A DNA stretch of 64,000 nucleotides from Asterias amurensis (GCF_032118995.1 NC_092665.1:6691501-6755500); one strand, 5' to 3'. Shown: positions 47,982-59,969, counted from the stretch's first letter. A program made the numbers and translations. The notes: generated from the sequence alone by a model not told the origin.

Positions 47982-50900
47982 TCACTTTTCTCTGCCTCGA
48001 TAATCGCGAACTGAGACTGTCTGTCCAACCTGAAGCTCTCGTGTTGTACTAGCGGAACTATGTGCAGCTGTCTGGTCCGTTTGTTTGTCACTAACACGGC
48101 GGTGAATATCCGGTTTCAAAATATCCAAGCGAGATCTAAGCTGTCGCTTCATGAATAGCACAGCAGGCGATTGTCCTGTTGTACTGTGAGGTGCACTTCT
48201 GTAAGCAAGAAGAAAGTTAGCGAGTTTTGCTGATGTTGATCCTTTCTCCCCCGCCATAGATTTTAGAGCTTGCTTAAAAGTCTGTACAAATCGTTCAGCC
48301 AGCCCATTGGTTGCTGGATGGTACGGAGCAGATCGGATGTGTTTGATACCATTGCTCTTGAGGAAAATTTGGAATTCCTCAGACGTGAACTGGGGCCCAT
48401 TATCGCTAACAAGCTGTTCGGGAACTCCATTGCGTGAGAAAATGTCACGAAGAAAATCAATGGTCTGAGTTGTGTTCGATGATTTGGTACACACAACCTC
48501 TGGCCATTTTGAGTGTGCATCAACGACCACTAGGTACATTTGTCCAAGGAACGGTCCGGCATAATCAATATGGATGCGTTGCCATGGGGTCGTTGGCCAT
48601 TCCCATGTATGGAGTGGTGCTGAAGTTGGATTACGCTGAACTCTTTGGCATCCAGAGCATCCTTTGGCAATTTGTTCAATATCATGATCAATCCCAGGCC
48701 ACCAAGCATAGCCTCGTGCGAGTGTTTTCATTTTCACAACACCGAGGTGCCCTGAATGTAACTCATCAAGGACTTTCTTGCGTAGCTTGGACGGAATTAC
48801 GACGCGTAGTCCCCACATAAGGCATCCCTCATGTACAGAGAGTTCATTTCTGCGTGTATGAAATGGTGCAAGGACGGAGTCGTGAGTGTGAGGCCACCCT
48901 TTCATGGTATACTCACGAGCCTGGGCGACTGTCAAATCATATGCTGTCTCCCGAGCTACTTGTGAAGATATCACTGGCAAAATTTCGAGTTGTGAGACAT
49001 AGAGAAGATTATCTGGGTCACTGTACTCATGAGTGACCTCTGGCAATGGCAATCTCGACAGTCCATCGGCATTACAATGCTTCGCTGTATTTTTGTATTC
49101 AATGTCATAGTCATGACTCCCAAGAAATATCGCGTATATCACCAATCGTGACGCGGAAGTCGCAGGAATGCTCTTTGCAGGGTTGAATATGGATGTGAGC
49201 GGTTGATGGTCTGTAACCAGCGTGAATTTCCCTCCATAGAGATAGTTATGGAATTTTTAACACCCCATATCAGTGCTAAGGCTTCCTTATCAATCTGTGA
49301 ATAGTTACGTTCTGCCGAAGATAGTGTGCGTGATGCGTATGCGATTGGCCGCTCAGATCCATCTTGCATAACGTGAGACATCACAGCACCCAACCCATAT
49401 GGTGAGGCATCACAAGCTAACTTCACCTGTAGATCTGGGTTGTAATGTGTCAAAACTTCCTTAGAAGTGATCAGAGTTTTGGCCTTGTTGAATGCATTTT
49501 CACAGTCTGCAGTCCAAACCCATGGTTTATTCTTCTCAAGCAGTCTGTTGAGTGGGTGCAGTATAGTGGCCAAATTCGGTAGAAAGCGGTGGTAGTAATT
49601 GATGAGCCCAAGGAATGAGCGCATTTGGCTGACATTGGTTGGTTGTGGGGCATTGTTCACTGCGTTGACTTTGTCCTGAGTCTTATGTAGTCCCTCAGCA
49701 TCAATCTCATGCCCACAGAAGACAACGCGTTTCTTGAAGAACTCACACTTTGACTTGTTGAGTTTTAATCCGCGGTCATCAAGAACATCGAGGACTCGCT
49801 CGAGGTTGTGAAGATGCTCTCTATCATCACGACCTGTCACAATCATGTCGTCAAGTATGCACTGCACACCTGGAATTCCTTGGAGGATTTGCTCCATAGT
49901 ACGCTGCCATATGGCTGGGGCGGATGCTACTCCAAATGCAAGGCGATGCATCTGAAAAAGTCCCTTGTGTGTGTTGAGAGTCAACAATTTACTTGACTCA
50001 TCCTCCATAACCATGTGTAGATATGCTTGAGTCAAATCAAGCTTGCTAAATCTTTGTCCACCTGCGAGTGTTGCAAATACATCTTCAATTTTAGGCAAGG
50101 GGTAATAGTCAATCTTTAAGTTCGCATTGACTGTAACCTTGAAATCACCGCAAATTCGAACTCCGCCGTTTTTCTTTGGAACTGGTACGATAGGCGTTGC
50201 CCATTGACTTGTGGCAACTGGAGTTATTATATGTTCACGTTCCAGTCTTTCTAGTTCCATCTCAACTTTAGGTCGCAGTGCATATGGCACTTGTCTTGCT
50301 TTGAGAAATACGGGGGACGAATTGTCTTTGAGCGTTAGTTTCCCTTTAATGCCTTGTAACTCACCAACTTTATCACTGAATAGCTGCTCATGTTTCTTGA
50401 GCAGCGAGTTGAGGTGAGTGTCTCTCATATCCATGGAGGAGGTTCTCATGGCTAAAATACTTGGCCAGTCCAATTTTACTGTAGCGAGCCAATCACGACC
50501 GAAGAGGGGAGGACCACCTCCTTCGACAACGTACAGTTTCTGTGTACAACTCTGTTCTTTGTACTGGACATGTACTGTCAGCAATCCTGCAGGGGAAACT
50601 CTTTCTCCTGTATATGTTTGCAACTTTACTTTTGATGGTTGCAGAGTTACTGTCGGTAAGAGTTTTCGATAGTCAGCCATTGAAATGATCGAAATGGCAG
50701 ATCCTGTATCAACTTCCATGGTGATCGGGATATTGTTGACTTTCGGTGTGACCCATATCGCTGTGCTCATGTCACACCGAGAATTTACATTGTTGATATT
50801 GACTCTTCCGATAAAAATTTCATCATCCTCCTGTTCATCATTTGGAATGTTCTCCATGACTTTTGTTGACTGCGCCTTCCCCTGGTAAGTATGCTTACGT

Positions 50901-52330
50901 CTGTTTGGATTAGGTTTGAACGTTTTGTTCGAAGGGGTCTGTGGTGGCTTTGAACGACATGCAGGCGCAATGTGGCCTGGTTTCCCACAGGAATGGCAAG
51001 TTGCGTCTTTAAATCGACACTGATCTGGGCTGTGATTTGACCTTCCACAGCGGTAGCATGAAGTTGAAGATTGGGAGCGTGATTTCACATTAAATTTGTG
51101 AACAGTAGAATCAGGTTTTAACTGCTGACGAAGCTCAACTGCATCCTTAGCAGCTGTTTCCATTGCAGTGGCCATTTCCAAGGCTTTGTTTAGTGTTAGT
51201 TTTGCCTCAGCGAGCAGTCGCTTCTGGATACTTCCTGCCCGTAACCCACACACAAATCGGTCACGGAGGGCATCATTCAAATAGTCACCAAAATTGCAAT
51301 GTTCAGCAAACCGTCGGAGTTGAGCGAGGTAAGTACTGACACTCTCACCCTCAAGTTGTTCTCGCTTGTGGAAACGAAAACGTTCAGCGATGACAAGCGG
51401 CTTGGGTGACAAGTGTTGTGATAAAATTTCAACTAACTCCTTGTATGTCTTTGTGGATGGCTTGTTTGGCGTAGTTAAATTTTTCAAGAGCCCATACGTC
51501 TTTGGTCCAATAAGGCTGATAAGTGCAGGCACTTTCTTGGCTGCTGGGATTGAGTTCACATCAAAATATTGTTCAAGCCTTTCAATATATGTAGGCCAGT
51601 CTTCCTCTGTCCCATCAAAGGGATCAATTTTGCCAATCATTGATGAAGCCATGATCTAGAATGGTAGCTCAAGTTCACAGAATTACATGTAACAGCAATC
51701 GGCAATGCGTACGCCACACGAGTAGAGATGAACTGTCAGATTCAGTCTATGTGTATATGTACATACCCTCACTGGTGTTGTAAAACGGATCAATATTCAC
51801 TCCAAATTTCCACATTTTATGCAGCTACCCTGGCGAATTTGTACATTAAATTTGTACTCTTAATATCACAATACTTAGATCTTTAACATAGCAGGCTAAT
51901 AATCCCATCCTCGTCGCCAGTTGTGGTGTATTTACGTGGAGAAATACTTAAGTGTCAGAGTAGTCTAGCACAGAATAGCTGCCATTTTGAGAAGTGGTTT
52001 ATTCACATAACCTTTGACCTGGTATACATACATGGACTGTGCACTATATATATATTCATGAGCCGATCATAAAGTAGTGCCACAGTGATACATTACAGCT
52101 GTAACACGGCGGAAATACCCCGAATAAAACATGTACCTTTTCGGGGTTATACCCTTAGCCACTTTACTACATGAATAATTGTATACATCACCCGAAATCC
52201 CTTCAGAATATTGCGCTCAATAAGGCCTCTATGGTTTCTGATCCTCCAACCGGAGACGAGCCAGTTCACGTCCAGCTGCGGGCACGCCAGAAACGCGAAT
52301 GATTTGAATCATGCGCCCTCTTTGTTCACA
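47982..52330 (-). mobile_element. Ty3/Gypsy LTR retrotransposon fossil (Mag/SURL-like)
   Basis: Parts in order on the minus strand: a probable 5' LTR (about 52330-51924, outer edge uncertain), a primer-binding-site-like TGGCGACGAGGATGGG directly after it, gag from 51652 with two CCHC knuckles (CYRCG...CQ..., CHSCGKPGH), an aspartic protease (DTGSA), a reverse transcriptase (LDDMIV in the YxDD position), RNase H, and an integrase with zinc region and DDE core ending near 47982. The LTR candidate has a TATATATA run and an AATAAA in correct order. The gag type and overall layout suggest the Mag/SURL branch common in echinoderms. I could not find the 3' LTR. The element looks broken, with about one or two breaks, but its long open parts suggest it is young. 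Confidence 0.85.
51924..52330 (-). repeat. Probable 5' LTR of the Gypsy element
   Basis: The inner boundary is well placed: ...ACACCACA followed by ACTGGCGACGAGG on the minus strand. The outer boundary near 52330 rests only on a TGTG/CACA symmetry. TATATATA near 52045 and AATAAA near 51992 fit a U3-R-U5 layout. Confidence 0.5.
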
Positions 52331-52636
52331 GTGGTGCAAATAGGCTGTGGAGTTTTTATGTACTGTACATTTGGTTAATAGCGCCCTCTTGAGCCTCAAG
52401 TTGAGGGTATTCGTTAGAATTTTGCAAAACAAAACTACACAGCTCACTTGACTCGAACGCGTACGGTTCGATATCTGTATGCGTATTCGTATCCGCGACT
52501 CTGCGAAACCTCTCTAATAAGACGGACACAGATTGTACGAAATATTGTGATATAAAAAATATAAAAAATAAAAAAAAGTGAAAAAAAAGTAATGTAATGG
52601 GGTAAAACCGAATTAGGTTTGCTGGAATATAAAACT

Positions 52637-53218
52637 TAAAGTCACCTGGAAATAGAATTGTTTTTCTTTCAAACATAAGAGTATATGCTTACGAACAATA
52701 AAACATTGCTTTTAGTAATTGTTTGTCACGATTTATATGTTTAAAAAATATATAAAGTTGTTTGGGGGGCTGACTCCGCCTACCCCTTTTGTGACGTCAT
52801 TCAAGGCAGACTTTGCCTGCAAAGCGTATAGTAAACACACGTGCAAAGTACATGTACGTCCAAGTCATGAGTTGGTACATTTCAAAAAGTTTTTTTTCTG
52901 CATTCAGCAGCAATCACCTGGTCGGCATTGCCGGAAAAAAACATTTTTTTTTTTTTTTTTAACGTAAAAACTCACGACTTGGTCCGTACATGTACTTTGC
53001 AATTGTGTTTACTCTACGCATTACAGGCAAAGTCTGCCTCGAGTGACGTCACGAACAGCGCCCTCTCGGGTCGGGGTCTACTCTTAAATTTGTAAATAAC
53101 ATAAGAACTGATTTTTTAAAACCTTAGTTAACTGTTTATTCACATTCAACTCATCAAAACACATATATTAGTGACAAAAGCTTTATTTTGAAAAAATACC
53201 ACTTCCAGGTGACTTTAA
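52637..53218. mobile_element. MITE-B, full length
   Basis: Termini AGTCACCTGGAAATAG and CACTTCCAGGTGACT are flanked by TTAA on both sides. The central hairpin arms contain AAGGCAGACTTTGCCTG and ACATGTACGTCCAAGTC with complements. It lies between the retroelement and the alkaline phosphatase exons. Confidence 0.88.
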
Positions 53219-53487
53219 CTCTCAATATACGGCAACTATGGTAGCCTACGTCTAAACGTCTAATGTCACCACAGTTTGTAAGTGACGACGTGCGGCATCT
53301 AGCCTAAAGCCCGTGCCAATAAGTGACACAACCCCACATCATGTACGTACATGTACATTTAGCTCAGTATAGATGAGGCGCAAGGGTTGTAGGCAAAATC
53401 ATGTTCCAAACGACATACCTTGGTTGGCTGTGCCATACAGACGATTGATTGTACTTGTTCAAATTGGTACATGAAACAACAACTCAC

Positions 53488-56400
53488 CTAAAAGGTTGTC
53501 AGTTTCAAGTGGATTGACGTCTTTAAATTGTTCCAAATTCCACACGTACTTGCTGTTTGTCTTGTCTTTACCTGCTTGCCATTCGTCTTAAACAAAACAT
53601 TATTGTAAAACATTGAGTGAAATAAATCCTTTACTTGATTGTTAAGAGCTTCATGTGACCGAAAGAAAACTAAATGCTGTGGAACTATAACTATCTTGAA
53701 AACATCTATAAAGTCAAGGTTTGATCAAGTGCAACTATTTCGATGAGAGATACTTCTACAAGAAAACAAACTTTAAACAGAACAAAAAAATAAAAAAAAA
53801 AAATAAAAAAAATAAGACGAATAGATTCATTACCATTAAATAAGTTCATCTGGATTGCGGAAGTATATTAAATTAAAGATTCGTTGTTACAAATCCAAAA
53901 TTATGTATGATGTTACTTACATATAATTTACAAAGCTCCTGGCTTAGGAGTGAAACGTAACTAATAGTACTAAATTACATGTAAAGTATACATCATACAT
54001 AATTTTTGATTTGTAAAAACGCACCATGCTGTCTCTGTGGTAATGTCAGCGCCTTGTGGCTCATGGACAGTTATCGATTCACCATTATCGACTTACCAAT
54101 ATTGATTTACCATGGTCGTTTCAACATTATCTTTTCCCATTATCGACTCTCCATTTCTGATACACAGTTATATTTTTACGACTATCGGTTCACCGTTATT
54201 GATTCACAAATATTATCGAATCACCATTCTCGATTCACCAACATCGAGTAGTCGTTATTGGTTTACAAATATCGACTCACCAATATCGACTAATTATTAT
54301 CGATCAAATTATTGATTCACCATTATCAATTCAGCATTTTTGATTTCAGTAGCTCGGTTTCTATGGAATCTGGATGGGATCAGAAGCTGTTAAAGCAAAA
54401 TGGTGCAATAGTCATCAATAATTGGGTTTAAGTTTTATCAGGTTTACAAACCAATGAGATTTCGTCCATCATTTCTAAATCCAGCTTTAGAAGAGTCTTT
54501 AGGATACTCTGGGTCGGCAGCTTCTCTCGGTAACATTTCCATCCTTCCCCCACCCATTATAACCTGGCATAGATTCATGAAGAATTAGTATAAAAATGAT
54601 CGTACCATGAAGTTGGTGGTCGGCATGCAGCAATGACTAGCAGGAAGGGTATTCTAAGAATCTGCTTCTTAAATAGACGGACACCTAGCCTTGACTCAAG
54701 GCTGTTGGCGTAGTGTGCCCCGGCCCGGCGCGATTCGGCAGTCTGCACGCTGTGCATACACGAACAATGTACATGTATACAGTACATTGTATGTACAGTA
54801 CATTGTACAGTGAGAACTGTATAGCGAAGTCGTGAGTACGGTCGTGTCTTTCTACTTTCAACCTCGCACACGTGGCTCAAACAACAGCCTTGATGGGTCT
54901 GTAACAGCTTTATCGGAATTCCGATAAAAGGGCGTGCATGATCTGGGCATGTCATTCTAAACATTGGCCAATCACAAGCGCGATTGAGAATGACGTATTA
55001 CTGCTAGCAATCATGCCACGTCCATGTGTGTATGTTTGTGTGTGTAACGCTGTACGCTAGCTAGCTGTATGGACATGAGCGTGGTGTCACTATGGTGTAT
55101 AATGGGTCTGAATGCGCTGCCGGACGGTACTCGGGCTACCGATGTGAGCCGGACAAGCCTCGCTCGGTCGGTACGGTGTCAAAAAACTTCAAAGTGAGGA
55201 GGGGTTCATTGGCCCCGTTGTCTTGTGTTTCATTATAACACGAGGACTAGCATCAGTACAATGTAGCTGGTAGATTTGTCCCTGAATGGGAAGCTGCTTT
55301 ACTATAAGTGTAACGTTGTAGTGTAGTAGTATGGCAAGAGTTAGTTTATGAAATTGATCTTTACTTGTAGTTGTTGTTCAGCCACACGCCATCTTCTACC
55401 GTCTGGTATGTTTTTGACCAACACATAATTTATTTTCGATCCCCAACTTTGATTTACTGCGAGAAACGTAACGCATAGTATGTGTAGACAAAATAAACAG
55501 CTGGGTTTCTTATCTCATCTGGTCTGAAATGGGGAAAACAGAATCTTATTAAATGTTAGTGCTTCAAGGGGATGGGGTATGCCCAACATAATTCTAACCA
55601 AGTAGCCATTGCCGGAAACCCATGACACCTTGATACTTTTTGAACTTTTCTCAAACACACTTCACACACTGTATGGTCCCATTTTCTTCCTTCGTATTTT
55701 TAAATCCATGATTGGTGCATTAAACTTGGTTGTTTTATCTTGTTGAAAGCTTCTGCAGTTGTGCCACGATGTAGGCTACTGTTGCAAATTATACACCATT
55801 GATTTACACAACTTTGTTTTAGGGTAGGGATTTCTTCCTCTCGCCCGCCGCCATTGCATTTTTTTGCACAGCAGCCACGGCTTGTTGTTTACGTCGGAGC
55901 ACGTGCGTGTGCTTGCAGAACGTTGTGATTGACATCACAGCAAGAGTTTATAGGTCAACCAACAACCAATGAGAACGGGTTGTTAGTAAATATTACCATA
56001 ATGAGCTCCGCCCTAAATTTTGGCAGTTACAAAACCATCAAGGCGCTACTTAGAAAGTACTCATGATGTACCATACGTGTACCATACAGATGGTACATGT
56101 AATGTACAAACATACAGTAGGTATGTGTGTGTACATACGCTGTACACGTATTATATGCACTGTGTTATGTATGGGGTGCGCTGGCGGAACTCAGCGACGG
56201 GGACTGGGATTTTGCAGGTCGCGGCTGGCTGTAGCGCCTTGATCAAGGCTAACGGACACCATGCATAAGGTGATACTGACAAGTTTGAAATAATGGCTTT
56301 CGCCAACCTTTCATTATGTAGCACGCTTGAAAAATTCTATAAATTGATTAACTGTTCTATATCGTTCTAATTTAACATCTATTATGTTCTATATCGAGTG

Positions 56401-57463
56401 CTTCCAGCTACCTGTTTCAGTGCCGGTCAGTTTGTGAGATACTTTGATTCAAAAACCATAACACCCATGACAGAGGGTGGCGAATAATCAAACGGTACAT
56501 TCAGAATAGTGAACGCAAACACTGGTTTGTGTCAATGTTGCAGATTGTACCTGTGTATCCTGTCCGAGTGTTATGAGTTGCTGTGAGCGATGTCAATGCA
56601 ACCGATGTCAGTTTCCTTCTGCGGTATATCAGAGTCACACACCCAGTCTCGATGGGGCGAATGTGCGTGAAGTGCGGCAGGGGTAGCGTGTGTCACACGG
56701 GCAGTGCTGACGAATCCCGTTGCCTTGCCTTTAGAAAGCACACAAAGCAACGAAAACCTAATTTATTAGCTATATTATATTCGATCGATACAATTTCAAG
56801 AACACAAGATTAAAATTATTACAAAACACTTGACAACAAATCAATGAAAGTAAATCATAATTATTATACACATATTGACTGGCAATGAGGTAATTGTACG
56901 TCTACCCCCGAGGGACTTTGAGTGACCAGAAGAGGGACCTATTTCCCGAGGCTGAAGGCCAAGGGAAATAGGCACCTCTTCTGGTCACTAACATGCCCGA
57001 GGGGGGAATAGACGTACACTAGTACCGAATTGTGTCGGTCTTAAATGTGAAATAAGAACAACACGTGGAAAAGAAAGGATGTTTTGTAGTTGCTGTTCAC
57101 GGTTCAAGTCAAGAGAGGGCGCTGTAACCGGGCACTATTTTCAAAGAGCTAGTTCCCGCAAAACACATGCGCCGATCACTAGACTAAGCTCATCCCACGA
57201 GACCGTGTTCAGCCAACCAGAATACAGAAAAGGCAAGAGGTGTGTTATAAAACATTATATGAATATGTTGACGTTCTTTTAAACTTACCAGACTTTTGAG
57301 CAGATATCATAACAGACTCCACATTAGCATTGAGACTAGATTTACAATCTCCTTTAATAGCAGAATCGTCTTGGCCTATCACTGCTGTCTTGGTTTTAAC
57401 ACCACTAAAATAAGCAGTAGCCGTACCAGCCGAGTCCGGTACTTGCCTATCGGTATTGTAGGT
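53488..57463 (-). CDS. Alkaline phosphatase, four internal exons (damaged?)
   Basis: Exons on the minus strand: 57289-57463, 56551-56728, 54452-54563 and 53488-53586, with donors gtaagt, gtacaa, gtttgt and gtgagt. Exon 1 encodes TYNTDRQVPDSAGTATAY; the Ser in PDSAGTA is the phosphorylated catalytic residue. Exon 2 gives GFVSTARVTHATPAALHAHS (Zn/Mg-site region, VTHATPA). Exon 3 gives VIMGGGRMEMLPRE and DPEYPKDSSKAGFRNDGRNL. Exon 4 gives DEWQAGKDKTNSKYVWN. This is the order of animal membrane alkaline phosphatases. About 187 of ~500 residues are present. The N-terminal GDGMG exons and the C-terminal metal-site and GPI-signal exons were not found. Exon 2 has a frame change near 56570 (IAH, then QLITLGQDTQ in the next frame), so it is a pseudogene, a sequence error or an unusual allele. 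An intron holds a TIR element. Confidence 0.8.
54068..54345. repeat. Degenerate TATCGATTCACCAT repeat
   Basis: Imperfect units of 15-18 bp (TTATCGATTCACCA and variants) in the intron between alkaline phosphatase exons 3 and 4. Confidence 0.8.
54686..56251. mobile_element. 1.57-kb TIR element, 9-bp target duplication
   Basis: Begins TAGCCTTGACTCAAGGCTG and ends GCCTTGATCAAGGCTA. ACGGACACC flanks both sides (54677-54685, 56252-56260). The outer ~200 bp on each side match the 361-bp element at 10397. The inner part is a second element (54887-56044). It sits in the intron between alkaline phosphatase exons 2 and 3. Confidence 0.85.
54887..56044. mobile_element. Nested TIR element within the 54.7-kb element
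   Basis: Imperfect 19-bp inverted ends: GCCTTGATGGGTCTGTAAC on the left, complement of GCCTTGATGGTTTTGTAAC on the right. This block is exactly what the shorter relative at 10397 lacks. The target duplication is not clear and no transposase frame was found. Confidence 0.6.
56896..57017. mobile_element. Foldback hairpin with GAGGCTGAAGGCC loop
   Basis: The arms GTACGTCTACCCCCGAGGG, GTGACCAGAAGAGG and CCTATTTCCC are mirrored by complements ending GACGTAC. The loop GAGGCTGAAGGCC matches the loop of the hairpin at 36388-36526, although the arms differ. Confidence 0.75.
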
Positions 57464-57523
57464 CTAGAGGATGAAAGAGTGCAGGAAATATTCTCAGACT
57501 AAATGCTCCGCACTCAATATAGT

Positions 57524-57775
57524 GGGTGCGTTCGTTTAGCTTCCCTGGGTCGACCCCGATCTGCCCGGTACGTTCGAATAGCTTTGACGGGGCTCATCCG
57601 GGTCAGCCCCCATCCCCCCCCCCCCCAATGCCCTGCTTGTGGAGTGGGTCACTTGGGGTGACCTGAGGTACATGCCATCACCACGAGAGGGTGAGTGTGT
57701 TCGTTCGATTAGCTCTTGTCAGGGGTTCACCCGAGTGAGCACCACGGGGTCGACCCAGGGAAGCTTATCAGGCAC
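57524..57775. mobile_element. TIR element (TAGCTTCCCTGGGTCGACCC)
   Basis: Ends TAGCTTCCCTGGGTCGACCC and its complement (57745-57767). GTTCGATTAGCT/GTTCGAATAGCT blocks repeat inside. A related stretch lies at ~12780-12925. Target duplication unclear. Confidence 0.6.
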
Positions 57776-58912
57776 ACTAGCCTTGCTAAAGGCAGTCGCG
57801 TTATTCGCTCCGAAAAGACGCCGCTGTAAACCCACCCGTATACCCTGTGCGTGGTGCGTGCGATTAGACCGCATGACCCACCCGTATACACACTGTCACA
57901 TCGTACGACTACTGTGCACATAAGTCATCCGCACTCATACCACTAACCGCATGCGGAGGCCGTCAGGCCGACAGCCTTGTATGTCGGTATACTTTGTTTT
58001 GCTGTTATGGTTTTTCAGCATAATTGTATGAGGAGTTGTAATAAGATTTGTTTAAAAAAAATCTCCTCGAAAACCTAATAGTTACGAAAGCCCTCCAGAA
58101 AAAAACAACGATGTTTAAATCTGTGATAACGGCTTGATTCGTCATAATGGATTCACCAACGCCTCCCCTCCCATCCCTACCCCCACCCCTCCCCGCGTAA
58201 ATAGCGGATGGCGTATCAGCGTTACAAATCCTTAACGATTGAATGTGCATACAATCTAATTACATACACGTTTTGATGATTCCGTAATGATGGACTGTAA
58301 ATTGTGATAACCAAATCAAAATATCTTGGCGTTTTTTTTAGCACTATTCGAAATAGTTGATCCTCAATGTACACGTTCTTAATAAATTGTAGGCCTCTCA
58401 TTGACATGCTTGGAGTATTTATCAAATTACTGGGCCCTCGACTTCTTCAATGCTATTTATTTATTCAACAATCTTCTCCTGCATTTACAGATATTTGTTT
58501 GTTCATAACAATAAGTAAAACAATGAAAAAGGGGAGTGGTACGAGGTCTTAAGCGTTTGTCTAAAATCAACAGTATCTTAGGCCCCGTTCCCACTGGACC
58601 CCGCGTTAATTTGGCCGTAAACAAAAGACTAAGCCGAAGGCAGGCCGGGTCCTTCATCTACGACCACGACCCCGCCAGTTTGAAACGAATGTTCAAGACT
58701 ATGACTTAGCACAATTTATTCTTACTAATATAGCAAAGCCATTTTTGGTTTACATGAATAGGCCCAAAACAATTGGAATGGACTTGTAAGTTCAAACTTG
58801 TGTTAAATAAATCCTGATCAAAGTTTGTATAAATCTCTCATAATATGCATTTGCAACTTGTCTGTACTCTGAATGTAGCTGGGGGCAAATGTGTGTAAAC
58901 ACCGTTTGTAAT
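57776..58912. other. No gene seen
   Basis: I looked here for the N-terminal alkaline phosphatase exons and found none. AGGCCCCGTTCCCACTGGAC at 58579 looks like one end of a TIR element without a visible partner. Confidence 0.4.
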
Positions 58913-59266
58913 GTTGTCAAAGACCAGTGTTCACTCTTGCCGTATCTCAACTATGCATAAAATAACAAACCGGTAAAAATTAGAGCTCAATTGGTCGTCG
59001 AAGTTGCGAGATAATAATGAAAGAAAAAATACCCTTGTAACACGAAGTTGTGTGCTTTCAGATGCTTGATTTCGAGACCCTCAAAATCTACTTCTGAGGT
59101 CTCGAAACCAAATTCGTTGAAAATTACTTCTTTTTCGAAAACTACGTCTCTTCAGAGAAAGTCGTTTCTCACAGTCTTTCATACTGCCAACAGCTCCCCT
59201 TTACTCGTTACCAAGTAAGGTTTTATGCTAATTTGAGTAATTAACCAATAGTGTACACTGCCTTTA
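58913..59266 (+). mobile_element. MITE-A copy
   Basis: From TTGTCAAAGACCAGTGTTCA to CCAATAGTGTACACTGCCT plus TTAA. The outermost left terminus is lost. Confidence 0.85.
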
Positions 59267-59335
59267 AGCACATTTTGACGATTTTGAGATTTTCAATATA
59301 TGAACGAGTCCTTTATGTCAAAGAAGTTGCCCAAG

Positions 59336-59969
59336 ATGGGGACAGAATCTCCGGGGACAGATTTCCATGAGACACCGGCCCAAGGCGGAATCCTGCCATA
59401 CGTGTTTTTTAAAACAATCAAAATTACTTCAATCTCATCCAAAAGTTCATTTGATTGTTTTTGATTTTTGTGGTTTGTATTGATTGTTTTTGCTCCATTG
59501 AATATTCTTGTTTACCAAAAGCATTTGTGCGTTTCGGTGGTAGTATACTCTGAGAAAACAAAGAATACAATTGAAAATCAGTTTTAAAATACCCTTTAAG
59601 GGCAAAGGCAGGACACATTAATAGGTAACTCTCAACCACTAGTGAGTCTTTCCACTTGGTGTATCTCAACATATTCTTAAATTAACAAACCCTTGAACAT
59701 TAATTTGAGCTCAATTGGTCGTCGAAATTGCGAGAGAATAATGGGAAAATCACCCCCGTCGCACAAGTTGTGTGCTTTCAGATGCCTTCAGTTTGAGACC
59801 TTAACAACTCGAGACCTTAAATACTTTTCTCAAAAACTAGGTTTCTTCAGAGAGAGCAGTTTCTAACAATGTTTTATACTATTAACATCTCTCCATTGCT
59901 CATTACCAAGTAAGTCTTTATGCTAGCAATTATGTTGAGTAATTACCTATGGTGTCCAGTGCCTTTAAT
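59336..59969 (+). repeat. Dispersed block with MITE-A; partner at 3.5 kb
   Basis: Starts GGGGACAGAATCTCCGGGG, continues with GGCGGAATCCTGCC, and includes a diverged MITE-A ending GGTGTCCAGTGCCT plus TTAA. Collinear with 3530-4141. Confidence 0.8.

Larger units (their letters stand above)
41534..49413. repeat. 7.88-kb tandem segment, copy 2
   Basis: Repeats copy 1 (33653-41533) in order and orientation. Its right boundary is at 49411-49413, where the retroelement continues with CAAGCTAACTTCACCTGTAG instead of the poly-C tract. Confidence 0.9.

Noticed and set aside
57668-57690. GDGM on the minus strand as the N-terminal alkaline phosphatase exon
   Set aside because: Flanking residues do not match the family (no NVIxFxGDGMG) and it lies in a TIR element.
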